64,000 bases of DNA, from the NCBI RefSeq assembly GCF_006716065.1, contig NZ_VFOL01000001.1, forward strand, positions 2,108,001 to 2,172,000, read 5' to 3'. This DNA comes from Salinispora arenicola (GTDB lineage Bacteria > Actinomycetota > Actinomycetes > Mycobacteriales > Micromonosporaceae). Position 1 is the first letter of the stretch. Every line of letters starts with the position of its first letter. Below are positions 53,209 through 62,453 of this stretch, in pieces. The notes below the pieces were generated by a model that did not search any database, was not told the DNA's origin, and worked only from the letters and a program-made list of their open reading frames with translations. The position numbers and the translations under genes are program-made.

Positions 53209-53609
53209 TGCGGTGCCGGTGGGCCGGTCGAGACCGGGGATCCTTCACCGCCGAACTGGCGGCCGGCCTGCCGGCGCTGCTGCTGCTCCTGTTCGTCGGC
53301 CTGACCGCGGTCGACGCGGTGGGGGCCAAGGGCGCCTGCCTGCACGCGGCCAGGGAAGCGGCGATTGCGGCCTCCCGGGGCGCGGATGGGCGGGTCGCGG
53401 CCCGTGCGGTGGCACCGCCGGACGCCGAGGTGGCGATAGACGACAATGACGGGTGGGTACGTGTCACTGTCAGCGCCCCGGTCCGTGCTCTCGGCGCACG
53501 CTTGCCCCGCCTGACGGTCAGGGCGACGACCATGGCCGCGATCGAGCCCGATCGTGCCTTCGCCCGCCAGGCAGAAGCTGTGGGACGAGGAATGGGGGCG
53601 GGGAGTTGA
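53208..53609 (+). CDS. TadE-like pseudopilin
   Basis: The 133-residue protein has a short leader (MRCRWAGRDRG) before SFTAELAAGLPALLLLLFVG, a prepilin-like helix with Glu at +5, then a small periplasmic domain. TadE proteins are minor pilins. ATG 53208 is preferred; GTG 53205 is in frame. It overlaps the pilin gene by one base and the next gene by 4 bp. Confidence 0.8.
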   Translation: MRCRWAGRDRGSFTAELAAGLPALLLLLFVGLTAVDAVGAKGACLHAAREAAIAASRGADGRVAARAVAPPDAEVAIDDNDGWVRVTVSAPVRALGARLPRLTVRATTMAAIEPDRAFARQAEAVGRGMGAGS

Positions 53610-54049
53610 TCAGTGACTTTCAGCGGGGCCGTCCCACCTCCCGCCGTGCCGACGGCCCCCACGTCGAACAAGGGGTGGACGGGGACAGCGCACGGATGCT
53701 GGCCGCGGGTGACCGGGGCGGCGCCACGGTCCTGTTGCTCGCGGTCGGCGTGGCGTTCGTCATCTTCGGTGTGGCGGGCGCGGCGGTCGGCGCGGCCCGG
53801 GTGGCCCGACAGCAAGCTGGCGTCGCGGCGGACCTGGGCGCCCTCGCCGGTGCGGCGGAGGCTGGGCTTGGTGCCACGACGGCGTGCGAGTCGGCCCGGA
53901 TGATCATCGCGGGTAACGGGGGCCGGCTCGTCGACTGCCGGCTGGACGGGCTGGACCTGCTGGTCACCGCTGAGGTGACCGCTACTCCGTTGCCAGGCCT
54001 GTCCCGGGTCGCGACCGCGCGGGCTCGGGCCGGCCCGCTGCGCGGGTGA
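53606..54049 (+). CDS. TadE/TadG-like secretion-neighbourhood protein (Rv3654c-like)
   Basis: The protein has one hydrophobic helix (GGATVLLLAVGVAFVIFG) followed by ARVARQQAGVAADLGALAGAA, a segment typical of the helicase/secretion-neighbourhood TadE-like family (Rv3654c). The start is uncertain: TTG 53606 overlaps the upstream stop and is listed; GTG 53675 in frame is an alternative giving 124 residues. It ends the tad cluster. Confidence 0.7.
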   Translation: MISDFQRGRPTSRRADGPHVEQGVDGDSARMLAAGDRGGATVLLLAVGVAFVIFGVAGAAVGAARVARQQAGVAADLGALAGAAEAGLGATTACESARMIIAGNGGRLVDCRLDGLDLLVTAEVTATPLPGLSRVATARARAGPLRG

Positions 54050-54119
54050 GCGTACAGCCCGGTCCGCGCTGCGTGGAGTCTCGGTAGGTCGTCCGCTTGG
54101 GCCCGGCCCCGATGTCTGA

Positions 54120-54698
54120 TCAGCGGGACTGGAGCGCGTCCAAGGCGACGGCCATGGCGATGACCAGCCGGCGGTCGATCCGTGGGTGCTGGATCTGCAC
54201 GACGTATCGGTCGCGGAGTCCCCACTTCTTGACGACCGAGAAGGCCGGCTGGCCGTCGGCGACGAAATCGAAGTGGTAGGGCAGCCAGGACAATGCGTCG
54301 AAGAAGCGGCGGAGCAGGGCGACCGGCAGAGACCGCTCCTGACCGGTGACCTGGGGCAACCCGTCCTGCTCGACGTGCCACGTGGAGCGCAGCAGGGACT
54401 GGGCGAAGTCCTTGCGGAACAGCCCGATCGGGTTGCCGGTGTGGTCGGTGACGTCGTAGGTGGCACCCAGGTCGAGGCGCTGCCGTGCCTTGAATCCGAG
54501 TAGTGGCTGTTGCTGCGAGTCGTCGGTGTAGATGGTCACCTGTTCCTTGAAGGCGAGCCGTTTCTGCCGGGCGAACGCCAACAGACCGCCCTCGGACCCG
54601 TCCGGCGCGACGGCGTGGACCTCGTACTGGTTGACGATCATTCGGATCTGTTGGCGGACATGGAACTGCTGCTGGGCCTGTAGGACGTCGGGGTGCAT
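54120..54698 (-). CDS. LURP-one/phospholipid-scramblase-like protein
   Basis: This 192-residue soluble protein has features of the LURP-one-related fold: an early VNQYEVHA strand, then GFKARQRLDLGATYDVTDHT, then GNPIGLFRKDFAQSLLRSTW. The biochemical role is unknown. ATG 54698 follows AAGGAG; an upstream extension to 54782 is unsupported. Confidence 0.75.
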   Translation of the reverse strand: MHPDVLQAQQQFHVRQQIRMIVNQYEVHAVAPDGSEGGLLAFARQKRLAFKEQVTIYTDDSQQQPLLGFKARQRLDLGATYDVTDHTGNPIGLFRKDFAQSLLRSTWHVEQDGLPQVTGQERSLPVALLRRFFDALSWLPYHFDFVADGQPAFSVVKKWGLRDRYVVQIQHPRIDRRLVIAMAVALDALQSR

Positions 54699-54817
54699 GA
54701 GTCTCCTTCGCGTAAGTCCAGGCGAGGGTAGTCTGTCGCCGCACGTCGGCAGTGGGTCGACGGCCCGGACAGCTGACGGCAAGCGGTCAGGACGGCATCG
54801 GTCAGGACCGGAGGTGG

Positions 54818-57199
54818 TCAGGACGGGAGGTTGGCCAGCACCACGTCGAGGACTCGAACGGCATCCGGCTTGGACAGCGGGTTGTTACCGTTACCGCACT
54901 TCGGGGACTGGACGCAGGACGGGCAGCCGGTCTCGCAGCTGCACTCCGCGACCGCGTCCCGGGTAGCCTGTAGCCACGTCGCCGCCGTCCCGTAGGCCCG
55001 TTCGGCGAAGCCGGCACCACCGGAGTGGCCGTCGTAGACGAAGACGGTCGGTGCCCCGGTGTCGGGGTGCGCCGCGGTCGACAGGCCGCCGATGTCCCAC
55101 CGGTCGCAGGTTGCTGTCAGTGGCAGCAAACCGATCGCGGCGTGTTCGGCGGCGTGCAGCGCGCCGGGCACGTCGGCCGGGTCGATCCCGGCCGCGGCGA
55201 GGGACTCCGGCGAGAGCGTGAACCACACCGCCACGGTTCGCAGTTCCCGGGCCGGTAGGTCCAGGGGCCGGGTGTCGATGACTTCGCCGGTGGCGATCCG
55301 GCGTCGCTGGTAGGACACCACCTGGCTGGTCACGTCGACCTCGCCGAGGAAGAGCCCGACCGGCCCGGCGTCCAGGTAGGACCGGACCGCCACCACTGAC
55401 AGCGACGTGACATCGCGGGCATGGGTGGACCAGTCCGGCTCCTCGGGGTGCACCAGCGCGCACCCGTCGGCGAGGTCGAGGGCGTCGACCACGTGCGAGA
55501 CGCCCTGGTGCAGGTAGACCGCCCCGGGGTGGAGCAGGAAGTGGGACGATCCGCCGTCGACCGTGCCGAGCAGCCGACCGGTCGCGGTCTCCACCACGCA
55601 GATCGGTGCACCGTCGCCGCCGCGTAGGTCCACCTGGGGGCGTTCTCGGTGCCGCCAGTACCACCCGGTGGGACGTTGCCGCAGTGCGCCGGCCTCGACC
55701 AGGGCGTCGACCGCCTCCTTCGCGCCATCACCGAACAGGTCGAGGTCCGCCGGGGTGAGTGGCGCCTCGGCTGCGGCGCAGGCGAGCTGCGGCCCGAGTA
55801 CGTATGGGTTGGTGGGGTCGAGTACGGTCGCCTCGACCGGAGCCCCGAAGACGGCTTCGGGGTGGTGGACGAGGTAGCTGTCGAGCGGGTCGTCCCGGGC
55901 CACGAGCACCGCCAGCGCCTCCTGGCCGGAGCGCCCGGCCCGTCCGGCCTGCTGCCAGAGTGAGGCACGGGTGCCCGGGTACCCGCAGATGAGTACCGCG
56001 TCCAGCCCGACCAGGTCGACGCCCAACTCGAGGGCGTTGGTCGAGGCCAGTCCGCGTAGTTCGCCGCGCAGCAGCGACCGTTCCAGTTCGCGTCGCTCTT
56101 CTCGCAGGTAGCCGGCCCGGTAGGCGGCCACCTGGTCACCCAGCCCGGGTACCGCCTCGTCGAGGGCGCGTCGGGCGTTGGCGGCGACCGCCTCGGCGCC
56201 TCGCCGGGATCGGACGAAGGCGAGTGTGCGGACGCCGGCGGCCACCGCGTCGGCGAGGAGGTCGGCGGTTTCCCGCAGCGCCGAGCGGCGCACGGGCGCG
56301 AGGTCGGTGTCGTCGGGAGCGGCGGCCGGGGTGGGCTGTGTCGGCGGTTCCCACAGCGCGAAGGTCACCCCGCCGCGTGGTGAGGTGTCCCCGGTGACCG
56401 CCGCCACCGGTAGGCCGGTGAGTCGTTCGGCCGTGGCGGCTGGGTCACCGGAGGTGGCCGAGGCCAGTACGAAGACCGGCGTACGGCCGATGCGGGTGCA
56501 CCGCCGTTGTAGCCGGCGCAGCACGTGCGCGACGTGTGACCCGAACACGCCCCGGTAGATGTGGCACTCGTCGATCACCACGTACGCGAGTCGGCGGAGA
56601 AACGGTGTCCACTGGGCGTGGCCGGGCAGGATGCCGTGGTGGAGCATGTCGGGGTTGGTCAGCACGAACCGTGCGTGCTGCCGGATCCATTCCCGTTCGG
56701 CTCGTGGGGTGTCTCCGTCGTAGCAGGCGGGGCGTATCCCGTCCAGGTCGAGGTCGGTGACGGCCCGTAGCTGGTCGACGGCGAGTGCCTTGGTGGGTGC
56801 GAGGTAGAGCACGGTGGCGCGGGGGTCGGCGAGCAGTGTCGCCAGCGCGGGTAGTTGGTAGGCCAGCGACTTGCCGGAGGCCGTGCCGGTGGCGACAACG
56901 ACGTGGGTGCCGGCGTACGCGAGACTGGCCGCTTCGGCCTGGTGTCGCCACGGTGTGTCCACCCCCTGTTGGGCGAAGGCGGTGTGTAGGTCCGCCGGAA
57001 CCCAGGTCGGCCACGGTACGGGTTCGCCGGTGCGGGCGGGTACCCGTTCGATGTGGGTGACCGGGTCGGTGTCGTGCCGGGCGCGCAGTCGGCCCAGCAG
57101 GTCCGTCGGGGCGGGCCCGGGTGCCGTGGTGCGGGTTGCCACGGGTGGCGGCTGCCGGCCGGGGTGCCGCGGCTGGGGTGCCCGGCTGTCGGAGGTCAC
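54818..57199 (-). CDS. DEAD/DEAH-box helicase with DUF1998 domain (MrfA-like)
   Basis: This 793-residue helicase is of the YprA/MrfA type. It has motif I ATGTASGKSL, a DECH motif II (VIDECHIYRG), motif III SATSGDP, and the C-terminal DUF1998 region with four cysteines (CSCETGC, CVQSPKCGNG). Bacillus MrfA excises mitomycin damage with an exonuclease; a DNA-repair role here is inferred. GTG 57199 was chosen; a further 31 in-frame codons reach 57292. It is divergent from bldG, as in S. coelicolor. Confidence 0.88.
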   Translation of the reverse strand: MTSDSRAPQPRHPGRQPPPVATRTTAPGPAPTDLLGRLRARHDTDPVTHIERVPARTGEPVPWPTWVPADLHTAFAQQGVDTPWRHQAEAASLAYAGTHVVVATGTASGKSLAYQLPALATLLADPRATVLYLAPTKALAVDQLRAVTDLDLDGIRPACYDGDTPRAEREWIRQHARFVLTNPDMLHHGILPGHAQWTPFLRRLAYVVIDECHIYRGVFGSHVAHVLRRLQRRCTRIGRTPVFVLASATSGDPAATAERLTGLPVAAVTGDTSPRGGVTFALWEPPTQPTPAAAPDDTDLAPVRRSALRETADLLADAVAAGVRTLAFVRSRRGAEAVAANARRALDEAVPGLGDQVAAYRAGYLREERRELERSLLRGELRGLASTNALELGVDLVGLDAVLICGYPGTRASLWQQAGRAGRSGQEALAVLVARDDPLDSYLVHHPEAVFGAPVEATVLDPTNPYVLGPQLACAAAEAPLTPADLDLFGDGAKEAVDALVEAGALRQRPTGWYWRHRERPQVDLRGGDGAPICVVETATGRLLGTVDGGSSHFLLHPGAVYLHQGVSHVVDALDLADGCALVHPEEPDWSTHARDVTSLSVVAVRSYLDAGPVGLFLGEVDVTSQVVSYQRRRIATGEVIDTRPLDLPARELRTVAVWFTLSPESLAAAGIDPADVPGALHAAEHAAIGLLPLTATCDRWDIGGLSTAAHPDTGAPTVFVYDGHSGGAGFAERAYGTAATWLQATRDAVAECSCETGCPSCVQSPKCGNGNNPLSKPDAVRVLDVVLANLPS

Positions 57200-57277
57200 G
57201 TCCTGCACTCTCGCACGGGTGTTCGGGGATGGGTAGCGTTGGTTCAGGGGCAGGTGTCCGCCCGGCGGAGCACTGGT

Positions 57278-57293
57278 GGTGATCGGTTTCACC
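57278..57293. promoter_or_regulatory. Crp-like site upstream of bldG
   Basis: GGTGA, six bases, TCACC: a perfect palindromic GTGA-N6-TCAC core, 8 of 10 against the Crp consensus. It lies 56 bp before bldG and 79 bp before the divergent helicase. Confidence 0.4.
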
Positions 57294-57348
57294 GGCGGTG
57301 ATGATTGAATGCCCGTGGAGAGTTTACGGCTCTTGCGAGGAGGATCCG

Positions 57349-57684
57349 ATGGAGCTGTCGCTGGCGACGCGCACCGTGGGGGAGCATACGGTGGTCGTGG
57401 TCGGCGGCGAGGTGGACGTCTACACGGCCCCTCAGCTCCGGGAGCGTCTTCTCGAGACGATCGAAGGTGGGGCTCGGCACGTCGTGGTCGACCTGGGCCG
57501 GGTTGATTTTCTCGACTCCACTGGGCTCGGTGTGTTGGTGGGTGCCCTCAAGCGGCTACGGACCGCCGGTGGCTCGTTCGCGTTGGTCTGCGACAAGGAG
57601 CCATTGCTGAAGATCTTTCGGATCACCGCGCTTGACCAGGTCTTTCCGTTGTATTCGACGGTTGACGCGGCGACCGGCGCGTGA
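57349..57684 (+). CDS. bldG: Anti-sigma factor antagonist BldG (STAS domain)
   Basis: This 111-residue STAS protein is a partner-switching regulator. It has the phosphorylation motif [13 protein letters not shown] with Ser57, the site phosphorylated in Streptomyces BldG. It binds anti-sigma factors when unphosphorylated, and in Streptomyces it is essential for aerial growth and antibiotic production. ATG 57349 follows GAGGAGGATCCG; an in-frame upstream ATG is less likely. It is coupled to the next gene. Confidence 0.92.
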   Translation: MELSLATRTVGEHTVVVVGGEVDVYTAPQLRERLLETIEGGARHVVVDLGRVDFLDSTGLGVLVGALKRLRTAGGSFALVCDKEPLLKIFRITALDQVFPLYSTVDAATGA

Positions 57685-58118
57685 TGGCCGTGGTCCGTCT
57701 CTCTTTCTCGCCTGCGCCGGTGCATGTCCGTACGGCACGGCTGGTGGGTGTCGCTGTTGCCCGGCGGGCGGGGGTCCGGCAGAGCCTGCTCGACGAGGTG
57801 CGGCTGGCGATCGGTGAGGCATGTACCCGGGCGGTGGCTCTGCATCGGCAGCACAACCTCACCGACCCGGTCCTGGTGGAGATGTCCGATTCCGGGACGT
57901 ATTCCGTGCGGGTGGTCGACCGGGCGCCGATCGAGGCTGGGGTTGGTCTCGCGGCGCTGCCGCCGGACGAGTTGGCCAAGGAGTCGCTCAGCGAGGACGC
58001 GTTGACCACTGGCGTCGGCTTCGCGCTGCTTGCCGGTTTTGTCGAGGATCTCCTGGTGCGCCCGGCGGATGGGGGAGTCGGCACCGAGGTGCGGATGGTG
58101 TGGCCGGTCGGTCATTGA
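57684..58118 (+). CDS. Anti-sigma-like GHKL-fold protein coupled to bldG (SCO3548/ApgA-like)
   Basis: The 144-residue protein has the fold of RsbW/SpoIIAB anti-sigma kinases (EVRLAIGEACTRAVALH, VVDRAP, TTGVGFALL). The Asn of the N-box is Arg49 (GEACTRA), and the G1 box DxGxG reads DRAP, so nucleotide binding or kinase activity is doubtful. In Streptomyces the gene beside bldG encodes the BldG-binding protein ApgA. It overlaps bldG; ATG 57684 (or GTG 57681). Confidence 0.8.
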   Translation: MAVVRLSFSPAPVHVRTARLVGVAVARRAGVRQSLLDEVRLAIGEACTRAVALHRQHNLTDPVLVEMSDSGTYSVRVVDRAPIEAGVGLAALPPDELAKESLSEDALTTGVGFALLAGFVEDLLVRPADGGVGTEVRMVWPVGH

Positions 58119-58469
58119 ACGGCGCCTGCACCACGGGGGTTTCCTGGCCGTGGTCCGGGCGGCGCCCGGGTGCGACCCGACCGCGTTAAATGTCATCCGA
58201 TCTTGATCGGTGTCTCGCTATATCAGAGTTTTCCTCATAGCACAGCGATGGAGATCATCCAGACACGATGCCACCTAGGTGTGACCTCTGACACGGAGGG
58301 CGGCTAGAGTACCCGGGTTGTCGCCAAGTGATCCATCCCGCAGCCAGCGGGAACGGTGCTTCATCGCTGGTCCGCCTGGGTGGGTTGGCGCGTGCTTGCG
58401 ACACCGCGTCCAGGCGCCGGCCGTGCGTCTCCATCGGCCGGCGTGAGCGTTCGGTACAGGAGGACACAG
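58119..58469. other. Regulatory region between the bldG operon and hppA
   Basis: About 350 bases with no credible gene. A possible promoter for hppA lies at about 58281-58310: GTGACC, 18 bases, TAGAGT. The segment 58190-58260 is less GC-rich than its surroundings. Confidence 0.4.
58281..58310 (+). promoter_or_regulatory. Possible hppA promoter
   Basis: GTGACC (58281-58286) and TAGAGT (58305-58310) with 18-base spacing resemble a housekeeping-sigma promoter about 160 bp upstream of the hppA start. Confidence 0.3.
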
Positions 58470-60818
58470 ATGTCCGACACCTTGGCCGCCGAGGGCGGCG
58501 GGATCTCCCTCACCGGGAACAATGTCACGTACGTGGTTCTCGCCGCCGTGATCGCGGCCGTGGCGCTGGCGTTCGCCGCCGCGCTCACGCGGACCGTGCT
58601 GGCAGCCGGCAAGGGCACCACCAACATGCAGGAAATCTCGGGGGCGGTGCAGGAGGGTGCCTCGGCGTACCTGTTCCGCCAGTTCCGTACCCTGGCGATC
58701 TTCGTGGTCGTCGCCGTGCTGCTGCTCTTCCTGCTGCCGGTGCACGACACCGACGGCAGCGAGACCGCAGTGAAGATCGGCCGATCCGCCTTCTTCGTCG
58801 TCGGCGCACTGTTCAGCGCGTTCATCGGGGGCGCCGGCATGTGGCTGGCCACCCGGGCCAACCTGCGGGTCGCCGCCGCCGCTCGGGAGCGTGCGGGTGG
58901 GCGGGAAGCAGCCATGCGGATCGCGTTCCGCACCGGCGGTGTGGTCGGATTCCTGACCGTCGGCCTCGGTCTTCTCGGCGCCGCGCTGGTGGTTCTCTTC
59001 TACCGCGGTGACGCCCCGACGGTGCTCGAGGGCTTCGGCTTCGGCGCCGCGCTGCTCGCCATGTTCATGCGGGTCGGTGGTGGCATCTTCACCAAGGCCG
59101 CCGACGTCGGCGCCGACCTGGTCGGCAAGGTCGAGCAGGGCATTCCCGAGGATGATCCGCGCAACGCCGCCACCATCGCCGACAACGTGGGTGACAACGT
59201 GGGCGACTGCGCCGGTATGGCCGCCGACCTGTTCGAGTCGTACGCGGTCACCCTGGTCGCCGCGCTGATTCTCGGCCGTGCCGCCTTCGGTGAGGAGGGT
59301 CTGGTCTTCCCGCTGATCGTCTCCGGCATCGGCGCGATCGTCGCGATCATCGGAGTCTTCATCACCCGGCTGCGCGCCTCGGATCGTTCCGGCCTCACCG
59401 CCATCAACCGGGCCTTCTACGCCTCCGCGCTCATCTCCGCGGTGCTGGTGGCCATCGCGACCTGGGCATACCTGCCGGCGACCTTCGGCGAGCTGGCGGG
59501 GGGACTCACCGGCGTCAACGAGAACCCGCGCGTGGTGGCCCTCGGCGCGGTCGTGATCGGTATCGTGCTGGCCGCCGCTATCCAGGCGTTGACCGGCTAC
59601 TTCACCGAGACCAACCGCCGCCCGGTGCAGGACATCGGCCGCAGCTCGCAGACCGGCCCGGCCACCGTCATCCTCGCCGGCATCGGTGTCGGTCTGGAGT
59701 CCGCGGTCTACTCGGCACTGCTGATCGGGGCCGGAGTCTTCGGCGCGTTCCTGCTCGGCGGCAGCTCCATCACCCTGTCGCTGTTCGCGGTCGCGCTGGC
59801 GGGTACCGGTCTGCTCACCACGGTCGGCGTCATCGTCGCGATGGACACCTTCGGCCCGATCTCCGACAACGCCCAAGGCGTGGCGGAGATGTCCGGCGAC
59901 ATCGAGGCGGACGGCGCCCGCACGTTGACCGAGCTGGACGCGGTCGGCAACACCACCAAGGCGATCACCAAGGGCATCGCGATCGCCACCGCTGTGCTGG
60001 CCGCGACGGCGCTGTTCGGCTCGTACACCGACACGCTGCGCACCGCGTACGCGGACGCGGGCATCGCCGACGTCGGCGGCGAGATCCTCAACTCGCTGAA
60101 CGTGGCGAACCCGCGGAACCTGGTGGGTCTCATCATCGGCGCCGCGGTGGTCTTCCTCTTCTCCGGGCTGGCCATCAACGCGGTGTCCCGCTCGGCGGGG
60201 GCGGTCGTCATGGAGGTCCGCCGGCAGTTCCGCGAGCTGCCCGGGATCATGGATCGTACCCAGCGCCCCGAGTACGGCAAGGTCGTCGACATCTGCACCC
60301 GGGACGCGCAGCGTGAGCTGATGACCCCTGGCCTGCTGGCGATCCTGGCGCCGATCGCGGTCGGCTTCGGGCTCGGGCCGGGGGCGCTCGCGTCGTACCT
60401 GGCCGGGGCGATCGGTGCCGGCACACTGATGGCCGTCTTCCTGGCCAACTCCGGCGGCGCCTGGGACAACGGCAAGAAGATGGTCGAGGATGGCGCGTTC
60501 GGTGGTAAGGGGTCCGAGGCGCACGCCGCGACTGTCATCGGCGACACCGTCGGCGACCCGTTCAAGGACACCGCCGGTCCGGCGATCAACCCGTTGATCA
60601 AGGTGATGAACCTGGTTTCGTTGCTGATCGCGCCGGCGGTGGTGGCCTGGAGCGTGGGTGACGACCGCAACACCGGGCTGCGGATCTCGATCGCGGTGGT
60701 GGCGACGCTGATCATCGTCGCGTCCGTCGTGTTCAGCAAGCGTAAGGGCGTGGCGATGTCCGACCCCGGTACGGGCACGGGCAGCGCCGACCAACACCCG
60801 CAGGAGGTTCGTGCCTGA
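58470..60818 (+). CDS. hppA: Membrane-bound proton-translocating pyrophosphatase
   Basis: This 782-residue integral membrane enzyme hydrolyses pyrophosphate and pumps protons. The substrate-binding region DVGADLVGKVEQGIPEDDPR and DNVGDNVGDCAGMAADLFES are intact. GNTTKAITKG has Lys where potassium-dependent enzymes have Ala, so it should be of the potassium-independent class. ATG 58470 follows AGGAGG. It is beside bldG and topA as in Streptomyces. Confidence 0.95.
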   Translation: MSDTLAAEGGGISLTGNNVTYVVLAAVIAAVALAFAAALTRTVLAAGKGTTNMQEISGAVQEGASAYLFRQFRTLAIFVVVAVLLLFLLPVHDTDGSETAVKIGRSAFFVVGALFSAFIGGAGMWLATRANLRVAAAARERAGGREAAMRIAFRTGGVVGFLTVGLGLLGAALVVLFYRGDAPTVLEGFGFGAALLAMFMRVGGGIFTKAADVGADLVGKVEQGIPEDDPRNAATIADNVGDNVGDCAGMAADLFESYAVTLVAALILGRAAFGEEGLVFPLIVSGIGAIVAIIGVFITRLRASDRSGLTAINRAFYASALISAVLVAIATWAYLPATFGELAGGLTGVNENPRVVALGAVVIGIVLAAAIQALTGYFTETNRRPVQDIGRSSQTGPATVILAGIGVGLESAVYSALLIGAGVFGAFLLGGSSITLSLFAVALAGTGLLTTVGVIVAMDTFGPISDNAQGVAEMSGDIEADGARTLTELDAVGNTTKAITKGIAIATAVLAATALFGSYTDTLRTAYADAGIADVGGEILNSLNVANPRNLVGLIIGAAVVFLFSGLAINAVSRSAGAVVMEVRRQFRELPGIMDRTQRPEYGKVVDICTRDAQRELMTPGLLAILAPIAVGFGLGPGALASYLAGAIGAGTLMAVFLANSGGAWDNGKKMVEDGAFGGKGSEAHAATVIGDTVGDPFKDTAGPAINPLIKVMNLVSLLIAPAVVAWSVGDDRNTGLRISIAVVATLIIVASVVFSKRKGVAMSDPGTGTGSADQHPQEVRA

Positions 60819-60825
60819 CCCGGGT

Positions 60826-60878
60826 GCCCCGCACCGCTGGTCTGCCGGCGTGGCCCGGGTGGGCCAGTGGTGCGGGGC
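60826..60878 (+). terminator. Hairpin after hppA
   Basis: GCCCCGCACCGCTGG (60826-60840) pairs with CCAGTGGTGCGGGGC (60864-60878) with one G-T wobble, followed by TT. The 23-base loop can fold further. Confidence 0.65.
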
Positions 60879-60929
60879 TTCCGGCGAACCTGACCGGTGT
60901 GCGCGGCGGCGGGACACCGTACGCTGCAA

Positions 60930-61472
60930 CGCATGCGTACGTGCCGGGCGGCAGCCGGAAGGCTGACGGCGATGCTGGCTACGGTCGTTGTCCTGGCCGC
61001 CGGGTGTGGCGGTGGGCCGAGCCCCGGGGCGTGGGCGACATCGGTCTGCTCCGCGCTGATTCCCTGGCGAGCCGAGATCAGGAAGCTCACCAGCAGCACC
61101 GACCAGCAAATGACTGCCCGGACCAGTCCGGCTCAGGCCAAGGAGAACCTCGTGCGGCTGTTCGAGGGGGCGGAGCAGGCCAGCGAGATGGCGCTGCGCA
61201 GGGTTGAGCAGGCCGGCGTCCCCGACGCTGAACAGGGGGCGGAGGTTTCCGCGAGGTTCCGCACGTCACTGGCACAGATGCGCGACGCGTACGGCAAGGC
61301 CCGGGATTCCATCGACGGGCTGAGTACAAGCCAGTCCACCGTCTTCTACGACGGGGTGCGGGCCGCGGTGGAGACCCTGAACCGGGAGTACGAAGCCAGC
61401 GCGCTGGACACCACCGAGCTGAATTCGGAGGAGCTGAGACGCGCGTTCGCCGAGGTCCCCGAGTGCCGCTGA
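60930..61472 (+). CDS. Conserved lipoprotein between hppA and topA
   Basis: The 180-residue protein has a lipoprotein signal ending in LAAGC, then a helical, coiled-coil-like domain (SLAQMRDAYGKARDSIDGLS). Two Cys, near ATSVCSAL and the final PECR, may pair. It is likely exposed at the membrane surface; function unknown. ATG 60930 or ATG 60972 could start it; both give a signal peptide. It overlaps the next gene by 10 bp. Confidence 0.75.
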   Translation, partial: RMRTCRAAAGRLTAMLATVVVLAAGCGGGPSPGAWATSVCSALIPWRAEIRKLTSSTDQQMTARTSPAQAKENLVRLFEGAEQASEMALRRVEQAGVPDAEQGAEVSARFRTSLAQMRDAYGKARDSIDGLSTSQSTVFYDGVRAAVETLNREYEASALDTTELNSEELRRAFAEVPECR

Positions 61473-62173
61473 CCGGGCCGGTGGACGGGGAACCGGCGCC
61501 GGCGCTCTTCCCGGCGCCCGAGCCGGCCCCGGCCGCCACCCGGGGTGGTGGCGGCCGCGCCGTGCGCCAGGATCTCGCCGGGTCGCCGGGCGACCCACGT
61601 CGTCAACTCGCCCTCTTTGGTGCCGAGGCCACCGATCCTGCCGTCGCGGACCTGGCCGGCCTGCTCGCCGGCCCCGCCGAGGTGTCGGTCATGGGCGGTA
61701 CGGCCCGCCTGGCCGTGGTCGTCGACGACGCCTGGCGGGTGCACGTGCTCATCGCGGAGCTGGACGCGCGGGGCCTACCCGCCAGCTGGGCGGCGGTGGG
61801 TGACGGACGGCACACGGTGCGGACGTCGTACACGAGGGTGCTCAAGCCGCTCGTGGCGCAGTGGCTGCACGGCCCGGCGAAGCATCCGCCACCCGGCTTC
61901 CACCTGGACGGGCGGGGGCTGCGACTGTGGCTCGTCGCGGCCGGTGCGGTGGCGGAGTCCGGTGTCCTGCTCCGCCTCGGGCCGGCAGCCCACCGGCGGG
62001 TGTCGCCGGTGGGGGCGGCGCTCGCCGCGGTGGGTCTGCCCGCCGTGCCGGAGCCGGCTCCGGACGGCCCGGCCTACCGGATCTCCGGCCGCCGTCCCTT
62101 GAACCGCTTCGCCGAACTGGTTGGTGACCCGCCCCCCACCGTGCCCCCCGCGGCCTGGCCGCGTCGCGGTTGA
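61463..62173 (+). CDS. Conserved hypothetical protein upstream of topA
   Basis: This 236-residue soluble protein has a proline-rich N-terminus and a globular domain (DLAGLLAGPAEVSVMGGTAR, WRVHVLIAELDARGLPASW, then RTSYTRVLKPLVAQWLHGP). The family is unknown to me, but position between hppA and topA suggests a conserved actinobacterial gene. GTG 61463 overlaps the lipoprotein stop. Confidence 0.65.
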   Translation: MPLTGPVDGEPAPALFPAPEPAPAATRGGGGRAVRQDLAGSPGDPRRQLALFGAEATDPAVADLAGLLAGPAEVSVMGGTARLAVVVDDAWRVHVLIAELDARGLPASWAAVGDGRHTVRTSYTRVLKPLVAQWLHGPAKHPPPGFHLDGRGLRLWLVAAGAVAESGVLLRLGPAAHRRVSPVGAALAAVGLPAVPEPAPDGPAYRISGRRPLNRFAELVGDPPPTVPPAAWPRRG

Positions 62174-62453
62174 GCAGCGGGACAGGCCGCCGCAGCGAGT
62201 CGGCCACCCCCGGTGGTGCCCTTGCCCCGACAGGGTGGGATGGATTCCGTTCGTCACGGGAAGCGGTGGTCGGGCCTACGGGCAGTGTACGGTGACGCCG
62301 GGTCGGGTCCTTCCGGTGTTCGTCGCCCACGAAACCGGAATCCCGGACGACGCGTTACGTTGGACATCCGGACCGCTGGGCACCGGTGGGGTCAATACGG
62401 CCCAAACCGGGCACCGGAATGGTCGCGATGTGGGAGTGAGGTCGGAGAGAGAC
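62174..62453. other. Upstream region of topA
   Basis: 280 bases with no credible gene; presumably the topA promoter and leader. No clear box is seen. A GGAGAGAGAC ribosome-binding site precedes the start. Confidence 0.4.

Noticed and set aside
58282..58296. TGTGACCTCTGACAC as a further Crp-like box
   Set aside because: One core base differs (ACAC for TCAC) and it overlaps a likelier promoter.
58275..61109. 944-codon minus-strand frame over hppA
   Set aside because: It is the antisense of the pyrophosphatase; the translation is low-complexity Asp/Arg/Gly/His and no family motif appears.
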